From: CAVRJC01 sp964505725
Lineage (GTDB): Bacteria; Actinomycetota; Acidimicrobiia; IMCC26256; DASPTH01
Assembly: GCA_964505725.1 (NCBI GenBank)
Contig: CAZDJK010000049.1
Coordinates: 1 to 52,483, forward strand
DNA length: 52,483 nucleotides
Direction of reading: 5' to 3'
The notes under the pieces are model-generated. The model made no database searches. It saw only the letters and a list, made by a program, of their open reading frames with translations, and was not told where the DNA came from. Each line of letters begins with the position of its first letter. Position 1 is the stretch's first letter. Position numbers and translations under genes: made by a program. Of the stretch, positions 15,873 to 23,789 are shown piece by piece.

Positions 15873-17321
15873 ATGCCCCGCGAGCGCGTCGAGCACGCGG
15901 CCACCGGCGGCCCGTGGATGCAGGCGGTGCTCGCATTGCTCGACTCGCCCCAGGTCGCAGTGCGCACGTTCACTGCCGAGTGGAGCGGCCGTGAGCTGCG
16001 CGCGCGCGCGGGCGGAGCCGCGCGGTTCCTCGACTCGTACGGCGTCCCGCCCCGGCCGACGCCGGCGCTCCTCGCCTCGACCGCCGAGGCGGTCGCCCTC
16101 ACGCTCGGCGGCGCGCTCACCGGCCGGCCGATCGCACCGCTCGGCGTCCGCCTCGCGGTCCCGGAGCTGGTGCCGCTGGTGCGGCGTCTCGACGCGCCGG
16201 TGCTCGTGGCCGACACCGCCAACGCCGCCCTCGGAGCCGAGGTCGCCGAGGCCGCGCACGTCACCCTCGCCGTCGTGGACGACGACGTCGAGCGGGCCGA
16301 TCTCGATGTGGTGCCCACGACGAGCGAGAGCGTGGTCGTGGTCCTCCACACGTCGGGCACCACGGGGACGCCGAAGACGGTGCCGGTCCGCGACGAGGCG
16401 GTTCGCCACCGCGCCGGCGCCTACCACCGGTTCCTCGGGCTCGATACCGGTGAGCTCTACTGCGGCGCCGGTGCGTTCCACCACACCGGCGGGATCGGCA
16501 TGTACTTCGTTGCACTCGCGTGCGGCGCCGGGGTGCTCCCGCTCCCGCGCTTCAGCACGGAGATGTGGCGGGCCGCGGCCGACCTGCGTCCGACGTGCGC
16601 GCTCCTCGTGCCCACGATGATCGATCTGCTGCTCGCCGAGCGCGCGCTCGATTCCGTGCCGCTGCGGGCGCTGCACTACGGCACCGCGCCGATCCACCCG
16701 ACCACCCTCACGGAGGCGCTCGAAGCGCTCCCGACCACGCGCTTCGCCCAGGCGTACGGTCAGACCGAGGGCGGCCCGCTCACGATGCTCGAGCACGAGG
16801 AGCATCTCCGGGCGCTCCACGGCGAGCCGCACCTGTTGGCGTCCGTCGGGCGTCCGTGCCCCGGTGTCGACGTGCGCATCGAGGGCGCGTCGGAGGACGG
16901 GGTCGGCGAGGTGGTCGCGCGCGCGGGCCAGGTGTTCCTGCCCGGTCCGGACGGCTGGCTGCACACGGGCGACCTCGGCCGGGTCGACGCCGAGGGCTAC
17001 GTCTACCTCCGCGGCCGTCTCGGCGAGATGATCATCCGCGGCGGGGAGAACGTCTATCCACTCGAGGTCGAGCGCGTGCTCGAGACCCACCGCCAGGTGC
17101 GGGAGGCAGCGGTCGTCGGCGTCGACGACCGCCGCTGGGGCCAGACGATCAAGGCGTACGTGGTCGCCGCCGACACCGACGACCCGCCCGATGCCGCGTC
17201 GCTCTCGGCCTACTGCAGGGAGCGTCTCGCGCCGTTCAAGATCCCCGTCGACTGGGAGCTGCGGGCCGAGCTGCCGCGCAACGCCGCCGGCAAGCTTCTC
17301 CGTCGATCGCTTCCCGGCTGA
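15873..17321 (+). CDS. AMP-dependent acyl-CoA synthetase/ligase
   Basis: An adenylate-forming ligase of 482 residues that activates a carboxylic acid to its CoA ester through acyl-AMP. Core motifs are all present: HTSGTTGTPKTVP (phosphate loop), AYGQTEGG, TGDLGRVDAEGY, GRLGEMIIRGGENVYP (hinge) and PRNAAGKLLRR with the C-terminal catalytic Lys. It is shorter than most ligases because the N-terminal domain is reduced, as in some benzoate or O-succinylbenzoate-type enzymes. The substrate is not determined. It is convergent with a second ligase at 17347, and the stops are 26 bases apart. Confidence 0.88.
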   Translation: MPRERVEHAATGGPWMQAVLALLDSPQVAVRTFTAEWSGRELRARAGGAARFLDSYGVPPRPTPALLASTAEAVALTLGGALTGRPIAPLGVRLAVPELVPLVRRLDAPVLVADTANAALGAEVAEAAHVTLAVVDDDVERADLDVVPTTSESVVVVLHTSGTTGTPKTVPVRDEAVRHRAGAYHRFLGLDTGELYCGAGAFHHTGGIGMYFVALACGAGVLPLPRFSTEMWRAAADLRPTCALLVPTMIDLLLAERALDSVPLRALHYGTAPIHPTTLTEALEALPTTRFAQAYGQTEGGPLTMLEHEEHLRALHGEPHLLASVGRPCPGVDVRIEGASEDGVGEVVARAGQVFLPGPDGWLHTGDLGRVDAEGYVYLRGRLGEMIIRGGENVYPLEVERVLETHRQVREAAVVGVDDRRWGQTIKAYVVAADTDDPPDAASLSAYCRERLAPFKIPVDWELRAELPRNAAGKLLRRSLPG

Positions 17322-17346
17322 ACCGGTGCGACCGCGGGCCCGCCGG

Positions 17347-18936
17347 TCAGTCGACCGGGGTTGTGAGCCGCGTGCGCAGCTCGTGCTTGAGGATCTTGCC
17401 GGTCGCGTTCATGGGGAGCTCGTCGACGACGATCACCCGGCGAGGCACCTTGTAGTTCGCCATGTGCTCGCGCGCGTAGGCGACGACGTCGTCGGGCTCC
17501 AGGCTCTCGCCGGGCGCGGGGATCACGTAGGCGACGCCGACCTCGCCCCAGTGGTCGTCAGGCTGGCCGACGACGGCCGCCACGCTGATCCGCTCCCAGT
17601 CGACGAGGATGCCCTCGACCTCGGCCGGCGCGACGTTGAAGCCGCCCACGATGTAGATGTCCTTGATGCGGTCACAGACCTTGAGGTAGCGATCCTCGTT
17701 CGTGTACGCGATGTCGCCGGTGTGCAGCCATCCCTCGCTGTCGATCACCGATGCGGTCGCGTCCGGGTCGGCGATATAGCCGCTCATCACGCCGAACCCG
17801 CGCACGAGCAGCTCGCCGCGCTCGCCGTTCGCGACGTCGCTGCCGTCCGTCGCGACGATGCGCACCTCGACATCGTCGATCACGCGACCGGACCAGCTCG
17901 CGACCATCTCGGGCGTGTCGTCCGGGGGGCTGATCGACACGATGGCATGTGCCTCGGTGAGCCCGTAGCCGGTGAGCGCGTGGGCGACGCCCATGTCCTC
18001 CCGAGTGCGCGCGATGAGCTCGACCGGTACATATGCCGCCGAGGCGATGGTCGTGCGCAGCGACGAGAGGTCGCGCTGCTCGCGCGTCGGATGGTCGAGC
18101 ATGCTCCAGAACATGGTGGGGGAGCCCCCGGTGTGCGTGATCCCGAGCTCCTCGATCGTGCGCAGCGCGGCTCCGGGGTCGAACACGGCCACCGGCACCG
18201 CGGTCGCACCGGTCATCAGGGTGAGCATCCAACCGGCCTTGTAGCCGAAGCAGTGGAAGAAGGGCGTGACGATGAGGCCGCGGTCGCCGCGGCCGATGCG
18301 GTAGCTCCGGTTCATCGCCTCGTAGGCCCGGAGGCTCGTGCCGTGGCGCAGCATCACGCCCTTCGGGAGCCCGGTCGTCCCGGAGGTGAAGATGACGTCA
18401 CTGATGTCGTCGGCGCCGATCGACTCGATGCGGTCGCGCACCACCGAATCCGCGACGTCCACGCCCCGCGCGAGGAAGTTCTCCCACGACGTCGTGTCCT
18501 CGAGCGCATCGCCTGCCAGGAGCACGACGTCGCGTAGCGCGCGCAGCGAGGGGTTCGCCTCGCGCAGTGTCCCGACGTAGTCGATGCCGAGGAAGCCGTT
18601 GTGGCAGACGAGCGCGCGCGCATCGCTCCGCTCGAGCACGAACGCAGCTTCACCTGCCTTGAAGCGGGTGTTCAGCGGCACGAGCCACGCGCCGGTGGCG
18701 AGGATCCCGAGCGCGGCCGGGATCCAGGCCGCGGAATTCGGTGCCCAGAGCGCGACGCGCTCGCCCGGTGAGACGTCGCTCGCGACCAGGGCGCGGGCGA
18801 CGTCGAGCATCTGCCGGCCGACGTCGCGAAACGTCATACGCACATCGCCGTCGATCACCGCGAGCTCATCGGAGTATCGCTCGGCGTTGAGCAGAGCCAT
18901 GCGGGGGATCGACCGGTACTCGAGATCGGCGCGCAT
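17347..18936 (-). CDS. AMP-dependent acyl-CoA synthetase (FadD-like)
   Basis: An adenylate-forming ligase of 529 residues. It has FTSGTTGLPKGVM, TGYGLTEAHA, TGDIAYTNEDRY, DRIKDIYIVGGFNVAPAEVE and PMNATGKILKHEL with the catalytic Lys, so all core motifs are intact. The overall form resembles FadD3-type ligases for ring-containing propionates, but the acid cannot be assigned by eye. ATG 18936 is preceded by TACGCA and 6 bases. The frame runs further upstream into Arg-rich sequence with no homology, so I did not use it. The gene is divergent from the CoA-transferase gene at 19095. Confidence 0.88.
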   Translation of the reverse strand: MRADLEYRSIPRMALLNAERYSDELAVIDGDVRMTFRDVGRQMLDVARALVASDVSPGERVALWAPNSAAWIPAALGILATGAWLVPLNTRFKAGEAAFVLERSDARALVCHNGFLGIDYVGTLREANPSLRALRDVVLLAGDALEDTTSWENFLARGVDVADSVVRDRIESIGADDISDVIFTSGTTGLPKGVMLRHGTSLRAYEAMNRSYRIGRGDRGLIVTPFFHCFGYKAGWMLTLMTGATAVPVAVFDPGAALRTIEELGITHTGGSPTMFWSMLDHPTREQRDLSSLRTTIASAAYVPVELIARTREDMGVAHALTGYGLTEAHAIVSISPPDDTPEMVASWSGRVIDDVEVRIVATDGSDVANGERGELLVRGFGVMSGYIADPDATASVIDSEGWLHTGDIAYTNEDRYLKVCDRIKDIYIVGGFNVAPAEVEGILVDWERISVAAVVGQPDDHWGEVGVAYVIPAPGESLEPDDVVAYAREHMANYKVPRRVIVVDELPMNATGKILKHELRTRLTTPVD

Positions 18937-18942
18937 CGTCAC

Positions 18943-18948
18943 TGCGTA
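18943..18948 (-). promoter_or_regulatory. -10-like element 6 b before FadD-like start
   Basis: On the minus strand TACGCA, then GTGACG, then ATG 18936. This is the same geometry as the other leaderless starts here, though the last base is A rather than T. Confidence 0.35.
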
Positions 18949-18993
18949 CACCCTTCGGCACTCCTCGCGCACACCGCGGCGGGGTCCCGCATG

Positions 18994-19013
18994 CACCCGA
19001 CGCCGCTCGGGTG
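18994..19013. promoter_or_regulatory. Inverted repeat in divergent intergenic region
   Basis: CACCCGA-N6-TCGGGTG is a perfect inverted repeat with 7-bp arms. It lies between the divergent CoA ligase (start 18936) and CoA-transferase (start 19095) genes, 17 bases before a TACACT -10 candidate. It could be an operator. No regulator gene lies next to it. Confidence 0.4.
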
Positions 19014-19030
19014 GGCCCCGACGACGCCGG

Positions 19031-19036
19031 TACACT
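19031..19036 (+). promoter_or_regulatory. -10 candidate for CoA-transferase gene
   Basis: TACACT lies about 58 bases before ATG 19095. AGAGAGGAG near 19053-19061 is too far from that ATG to be its ribosome site, so the start context is unusual. Confidence 0.35.
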
Positions 19037-19094
19037 TCGCCGGCCGTCGCGCAGAGAGGAGCCGTGCCCGGCGTGACGCGATGGTCGTGACACG

Positions 19095-20240
19095 ATGCTG
19101 AAGCCGGTCGTCGCGATCGGCGACGGACCGGGCGCGCCCACCGTGGACCCGGTCGGCGAGGCGCGGCGACGCGGCGTCGGCGAGGGCGAGCTCGTGCTCG
19201 GCTGGTTCGTCGAGCCGCCGGAGTGGCTCGCGGCGCCGCCCGCGTGGCCGGCGCGTACGTACATGCCCGCGTACGGCCTCGGCCGGGCGGCCCGCGACGG
19301 CGCCGTCGAGTACCTTCCGGCGCGCCTCGGTGCGATGCCGGCGCTGCTGTCCGGGCGGTTCCGGGCCGCGCTGGCCGTCGTGCCCGGCGTTCGCCGGGGC
19401 ACCGGCTGGGCTCACCTCGAGAACGTCGGCCTCAACGACACGATGGCGACGAGCGCCCAGCACGTCGTCGTCCAGGAGGTCGAGGATGCCGACGACGTCG
19501 GCGCGCCGCTCGTCGAGGGCGACGTCGTCGGCGTGATCGGCGGCGGCCGTCGGGGACCGGCGCGTGTCCCGCGGCCGATCGCCCCTGCCGAGGCCCGGAT
19601 CGCCGAGCTCGCCTCGGCGCTCGTCCCCGACGGCGCGACGCTCCAGTACGGGATCGGCGCGGCCCCCGAGGCCGTCGTCGGAGCGATCTCACGGCCGGTG
19701 ACCATCCTGTCGGGCCTTGTCACCGACGTGGTCCGCGAGCTCCACGACCGGGGAGACGTCGCCGGCGCGATCGTGGGTTCCTACGTGTGGGGAGGAGACG
19801 CCCTCGTCGATCTGGTCCGGCGTGACCGGATCCGGCCCGTCGGCGTGCGGGACCTCTTCGGCGAGTACCAGCCGAGCACCGTCGACCGCTTCGTGTCGAT
19901 CAATTCGGCGCTCCAGGTCGGCCTCGACGGATCGGTGAACATCGAGCGGGTCGGCGGCCGCCAGATCGCAGGTCTCGGCGGCCATCCCGACTGGTGCGCC
20001 GCCGCCACGAGCGCGCCGGACGGCATGTCCATCGTCGTCGTGACCTCGACGAGCCGCGGCGTCTCGACGATCGTCCCGACACCCGAGGTGGTGTCGACAC
20101 CGCGCGGCGACGTCGGCATCGTGGTCACCGAGCACGGGATCGCCGACCTCCGGGGTCGAACCGAGGCCGAGCGGCGCCGGGCGCTCATCGCCATCGCGCA
20201 TCCCGAGCATCGGGAGCGTCTCGCTCGCGCGAGCGGCTGA
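19095..20240 (+). CDS. Acetyl-CoA hydrolase/CoA-transferase family protein
   Basis: A 381-residue member of the Cat1/4-hydroxybutyrate CoA-transferase family, which moves CoA between acids or hydrolyses acyl-CoA. It has LQYGIGAAPEAV near 180 (CoA loop), RFVSINSALQVGLDGSVNIE and the signature VTEHGIADLRGRTEAERR near the C-terminus. The family's catalytic Glu normally sits shortly after the GIG loop (HTE/HSE). Here that stretch reads ILSGLVTDVV with no Glu, and the later SALEVDL-type block has Gln. It is also shorter than typical members (about 430-500). It may therefore be a hydrolase or an inactive relative. ATG 19095 lacks a ribosome site. Downstream at 20352 is a kinase gene. Confidence 0.75.
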   Translation: MLKPVVAIGDGPGAPTVDPVGEARRRGVGEGELVLGWFVEPPEWLAAPPAWPARTYMPAYGLGRAARDGAVEYLPARLGAMPALLSGRFRAALAVVPGVRRGTGWAHLENVGLNDTMATSAQHVVVQEVEDADDVGAPLVEGDVVGVIGGGRRGPARVPRPIAPAEARIAELASALVPDGATLQYGIGAAPEAVVGAISRPVTILSGLVTDVVRELHDRGDVAGAIVGSYVWGGDALVDLVRRDRIRPVGVRDLFGEYQPSTVDRFVSINSALQVGLDGSVNIERVGGRQIAGLGGHPDWCAAATSAPDGMSIVVVTSTSRGVSTIVPTPEVVSTPRGDVGIVVTEHGIADLRGRTEAERRRALIAIAHPEHRERLARASG

Positions 20241-20312
20241 AACCGTCCCTCACGCTGCGGCGTCGGAGTGGCTCGCCGTCACCACGCGTGATCGGGCCGG
20301 GACCGACGCGTG

Positions 20313-20342
20313 TTGACACGCCCGGCCCGGCATGGTCATGAT
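20313..20342 (+). promoter_or_regulatory. Sigma-70-like promoter before phosphotransferase gene
   Basis: TTGACA (20313-20318), an 18-base spacer and CATGAT (20337-20342), with ATG 20352 ten bases on. It has the best -35 hexamer I found in the window. Confidence 0.5.
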
Positions 20343-20351
20343 CCCGGCGCC

Positions 20352-21404
20352 ATGGTGAGCGCGACGCTCGACGAGGCGGCGGCGAGTGTCGTGGACGCCG
20401 ATGCGCTCGTTCGGTTCCTGGTCGCCCAGGATCTGGCCGGCGCCGGCGAAGCCGTCGACGTGCGCCTCCTGAGTGGTGGCCGGTCGAATCTCACCTTCTC
20501 GCTGCGCGTCGGCCCTCGAGAGCTGGTCCTGCGACGGCGCCCGCTCGGCTCGGTCGCGAGGGGAGCCAACGACATGGCGCGTGAGTACCGCGCGCAGGCG
20601 GCCCTGCAGGGGTCGCGCGTGCCGGTCGCGAGGGTGTACGCGTTCAGTGACGACGAGTCGATCGCGGGCGCCCCCTTCTACGTGATGGACCGGGTGGCCG
20701 GGGTGGTGTGGGACCAGCCCGAGGACGTGGCGGGCGTGCCGGAAGCCGAGGGTGACGCGTGCTCGCGCGCGGTGATCGAGGCGCTGGTCGAGCTGCACGC
20801 GATCGACTACGAGGTTGTCGGCCTGGGCGCGCACGGGCGCCCCGATCGTTTCCTCGAGCGGCGCATCGGCCGGTGGTTGGAGCAGTGGCGCGACGGCGCC
20901 ACGCGCGACCTGCCGCTCGCCGAGGACGTCGGCCGGCGGCTGCTGGACGCGTTGCCGCCGGAGGCTGCCCCGGGGCTCGTTCACGGCGACTACCGGCTCG
21001 GCAACGTGATCATCGCCGAAGACTCCTCCCGGGCGGTGAAGGCCGTCCTCGACTGGGAGATGTCGACGATCGGTGACCGGCTCACCGACGTCGCGCATCT
21101 CCTCATCTACTGGGACACGACGCGTGGCCGGGTGACCCACCCGGCCCAGCGCCTCGCGGGCACCCACGGTTTCTGGTCGGGCACGCGCATGGGCGAGTCG
21201 TACCTCGCGGCGAGCGGTGCGGAAGTCGACGATCTCGACTTCTACCTCGCGTTCGAGCACTGGCGAGCGGCCGTGATCAAGGAGGGCATCCACGCGCGGA
21301 CCGTGGCGGGAAACACGCGGGGCGAGGGCTTCGAGGGGATCGGCGAGCAGGTACCGCTGCACCTCGAGGAGGCCGACGAGCTGCTGCGCGAGCACGGCCA
21401 CTGA
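20352..21404 (+). CDS. ACAD10/11-type phosphotransferase (APH family kinase)
   Basis: A 350-residue kinase of the aminoglycoside/choline phosphotransferase fold. It has the glycine-rich start LLSGGRSNLTFSL, LVLRRRP (ATP-lysine region), the catalytic loop LVHGDYRLGNVII (HGDxxxxN intact) and LDWEMSTIGDRLTDVAHLLIYW (metal Asp). This LDWEMSTIGD form matches the kinase domain of mammalian ACAD10/11 and of LvaA, which phosphorylate 4-hydroxyacyl-CoA, more than antibiotic kinases. An ACAD11-like dehydrogenase lies at 23790, so the pair could form a split 4-hydroxyacyl-CoA module. That function is inferred. It is followed after 47 bases by the DUF35 fusion gene. Confidence 0.85.
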   Translation: MVSATLDEAAASVVDADALVRFLVAQDLAGAGEAVDVRLLSGGRSNLTFSLRVGPRELVLRRRPLGSVARGANDMAREYRAQAALQGSRVPVARVYAFSDDESIAGAPFYVMDRVAGVVWDQPEDVAGVPEAEGDACSRAVIEALVELHAIDYEVVGLGAHGRPDRFLERRIGRWLEQWRDGATRDLPLAEDVGRRLLDALPPEAAPGLVHGDYRLGNVIIAEDSSRAVKAVLDWEMSTIGDRLTDVAHLLIYWDTTRGRVTHPAQRLAGTHGFWSGTRMGESYLAASGAEVDDLDFYLAFEHWRAAVIKEGIHARTVAGNTRGEGFEGIGEQVPLHLEEADELLREHGH

Positions 21405-21438
21405 GCCGCCGGGCGGGTCGCGAGCTCCGCCGGGGCGC

Positions 21439-21444
21439 TAGCTT
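21439..21444 (+). promoter_or_regulatory. -10 element 7 b before DUF35-fusion start
   Basis: TAGCTT, then 7 bases, then GTG 21452. It supports GTG rather than the overlapping TTG at 21443 as the start. Confidence 0.45.
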
Positions 21445-21451
21445 GCCGATC

Positions 21452-22579
21452 GTGATCACGGACGGGACCGCGGCGATCGCCGGCCACGGGAGCGCCGTCG
21501 GGCGCCTCCGCGACGAGGGTGGCGGGGTCGTGGCGGGGCCCGACGAGGATGCGCTCACCCTCGCGACCGAAGCCGGCTTCCAGGCCCTCGGGCGCGCCGG
21601 CGGGGGGCCCGTGCCGGAGATCCTGCTGGCGGCACCGGTCTGCTCGCCCGCGGACGCCGAGACCCTGCTCGCGGCGCTCCGCCTCGACGACTCGACGGCC
21701 GTGCGACGGGTCCCCGACGCGCTCGAAGCGGTTGCCCTCGCGCTCGAGCACGGAGGACGCACCCTCGTGGCGGGCTCCGACGGGTCGACCGGCGGCGCGC
21801 TGGTCGTGGACGGCACCGGGTACGCGACGGCGCGCGCGGCGCAAGTGGGTGGAGGTGCCGCGCTCGCGGACCGCACCCGCGACCCTCGCTTCGACCGACA
21901 CGCAGGACTCACGTCCGTGCTGCGCCGTGCGGGGGCGAAGACGACGGCGACCTCCCCGCTCGTCGACGCGGTCCGGCTGCTCGACGCCCGTACCGAAGGC
22001 ACCATCGCGTCCGGCGGACCGGCACGCGTGTCGACGCTGACCCTGACCGACATCGGCTCGCCGCCCGATGGCGGACCGACGTTCGAGATGCTGCACGCGG
22101 CCGGCCGCCGACCGACACCCTCCGAGGCACGCTGGCAGCCGAGCGCGCGACCGCGCGGCGCCACGGGGGTCGACCCGGACGGGCCGTTGCTGTGGCGCGA
22201 GCGGTCCGAGCTGCTCGGGCCGCTCGCCGCCCGGTGCGCGGCGTGCGGCGCGATGAACGCACCGGTCTGCGGCGCGGTGCTCTGTCGTCGCTGCGGGAAC
22301 CGCGAGCTCGACGTCGTGCCCTTGCCGCGCGCCGGAACCGTCGTGACCTACTGCGTGTCGACGACGCTGCCGCGCGCGTTCGCCGGCCCGCTCGCGATGG
22401 TGTACGCACGTCTCGACGACGGCACCCCGTGGAAGGCCCTCGCCCCGGGCTTGCGTGACGAAGACCTGGCCATCGGTGACCGGGTCGAGCTCGTGCTGCG
22501 ACGCCTCGGCGTCGACGACGGCACGCCGGTCTACGGGCTCGCATTCCGCAAGGAGACAACAGGAACGGACACGACATGA
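21452..22579 (+). CDS. Thiolase-fold (HMG-CoA synthase-like) domain fused to DUF35 zinc-ribbon/OB-fold
   Basis: A 375-residue two-part protein. The C-terminal part (about 245-370) is a DUF35 module: a zinc ribbon with two CxxC pairs (CAACG, then CRRCG) followed by an OB-fold (PRAGTVVTYCVST, PLAMVYARLDDGTPWKA). Such modules bind acyl-CoA and partner thiolases. The first 200 residues look like a reduced half of the KAS III/HMG-CoA synthase fold: ALTLATEAGFQAL, VPEILLAAP, AVALALEHGGRTLVAGSDGSTGGALVV. I see no obvious catalytic Cys, so this half is probably structural. The gene overlaps the SCP-x thiolase gene by 4 bases (ATGA), which strongly suggests one complex. The N-terminal assignment is less certain. 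Confidence 0.72.
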   Translation: MITDGTAAIAGHGSAVGRLRDEGGGVVAGPDEDALTLATEAGFQALGRAGGGPVPEILLAAPVCSPADAETLLAALRLDDSTAVRRVPDALEAVALALEHGGRTLVAGSDGSTGGALVVDGTGYATARAAQVGGGAALADRTRDPRFDRHAGLTSVLRRAGAKTTATSPLVDAVRLLDARTEGTIASGGPARVSTLTLTDIGSPPDGGPTFEMLHAAGRRPTPSEARWQPSARPRGATGVDPDGPLLWRERSELLGPLAARCAACGAMNAPVCGAVLCRRCGNRELDVVPLPRAGTVVTYCVSTTLPRAFAGPLAMVYARLDDGTPWKALAPGLRDEDLAIGDRVELVLRRLGVDDGTPVYGLAFRKETTGTDTT

Positions 22580-23769
22580 AGACGGGAATGCGCCGGCTCG
22601 CGCTCGTCGGGGCGGGGATGATCCCGTTCCGCGAGCACTTCGACATGGGCTGGGAGGAGATGGTCCAGCGCGCCTACCTCACGGCGCTGGAATCGGTCGA
22701 CAAGGGCGTCGACCCCAGCGCGATCGACGCCGGGTTCCTCGGATGCTGCCGGCCCGGGCTGCACGGGCACCAGACCCAGGGCGGCGTCGCGCTCTCGGGG
22801 ATCATCGGGTTGCGGGGCCTGCCCGCGACCCGGATCGAAAACGGGTGTCCGACCGGCTCGGACACCGTGCGCGTCGGCGCGATGGCGGTCGCGTCGGGCT
22901 GGTACGACCTCGTGCTCGTGGTCGGCTACGAGAAGATGCGCGATGCGACGACGGAGGGACTGCTCGGCATCTCGCTCGAGGGCCACCCCGTGCACAACCG
23001 AGGCGAGACCGCGCTCGCGCACTTCGCGCCGCAGGCGAACGCGCACATGCACGCCTACGGGACGACGCTCGAGCAGATGGCGATGGTGTCGGTGAAGAAC
23101 CACGGCAACGGCGCGCACAACCCCTACGCGCACCACGGTGAGGAGCTCCCGGTCGACAAGGTGATGAGCAGCCCCGTCGTCTGCGACCCGCTGCGCCTGC
23201 TGGACTGCTGCCCGCAGACCGACGGCGCCGCGGCGGTGCTGCTGGCCGGCGAGGAGGTCGTCGACCGGTACACCGACCGGCCGGTGTGGCTGTGGGGCGC
23301 CGGGAACGGCACCGACACCTATTGGATGCACGAGAAGGAGACGCTCACGTCGTTCCCCGCCACCACCCGTGCGGCCGAGCGGGCCTACGCCATGGCGGGG
23401 GTGGGTCCCGACGACATCGAAGCGGTCGAGCTCCACGACTGCTTCTCGATCAACGAGATCATCGCTTCGGAGGACCTCGGGTTCGCAGAGCCCGGGAAGG
23501 GTGGGCCCCTGGTGGAGTCGGGCGACACCCGCATCGGAGGGCGACTCCCGGTCAACATGAGTGGCGGCCTCCTGTCGAAGGGCCATCCGCTCGGCGCGAC
23601 CGGCGTCGGTCAGATCACCGAGCTCTTCTGGCAGCTTCGCGGGCAGGCCGCGGAGCAGGATCCCGCCCGGCAGGTCGAGTTCCGCCGTGGCATCGCGCTC
23701 CAGCACAACGCCGGCGGCAAGGCCATCTCGAACAGCGTCGTGACGATCTGGTCGACGACGAAGCCCTGA
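22576..23769 (+). CDS. SCP-x-type thiolase (lipid-transfer thiolase family)
   Basis: A 397-residue thiolase-fold enzyme of the SCP-x/acetyl-CoA acetyltransferase branch. The nucleophile region is ENGCPTGSDTVRVGAMAVASG in two stretches, with Cys near 95. The second active-site block is ELHDCFSINEII and the third is SKGHPLGATGVGQ, with the general-base His. All catalytic residues are present, so it should cleave a 3-ketoacyl-CoA. Its start codon overlaps the stop of the DUF35 fusion gene, and DUF35 proteins commonly partner such thiolases. ATG 22576 has an AAGGAG about 23 bases upstream, too far to act, so it probably relies on coupling. Confidence 0.88.
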   Translation: MKTGMRRLALVGAGMIPFREHFDMGWEEMVQRAYLTALESVDKGVDPSAIDAGFLGCCRPGLHGHQTQGGVALSGIIGLRGLPATRIENGCPTGSDTVRVGAMAVASGWYDLVLVVGYEKMRDATTEGLLGISLEGHPVHNRGETALAHFAPQANAHMHAYGTTLEQMAMVSVKNHGNGAHNPYAHHGEELPVDKVMSSPVVCDPLRLLDCCPQTDGAAAVLLAGEEVVDRYTDRPVWLWGAGNGTDTYWMHEKETLTSFPATTRAAERAYAMAGVGPDDIEAVELHDCFSINEIIASEDLGFAEPGKGGPLVESGDTRIGGRLPVNMSGGLLSKGHPLGATGVGQITELFWQLRGQAAEQDPARQVEFRRGIALQHNAGGKAISNSVVTIWSTTKP

Positions 23770-23789
23770 GCAGTCGTCGGCCCTCGCGG

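Noticed and set aside
17330..17348. GC-rich near-palindrome between convergent ligase genes as terminator
   Set aside because: The central arms leave no loop, one base is unpaired and there is no T-run. Too weak to annotate.
19064..19090. Short upstream frame (8 codons) before the CoA-transferase as a leader peptide
   Set aside because: The purine-rich site is only 2 bases from its GTG, and the peptide has no attenuator-like codon run.
20282..20289. CACGCGTG palindrome before the kinase gene
   Set aside because: It is only 8 bases and of a composition expected by chance.
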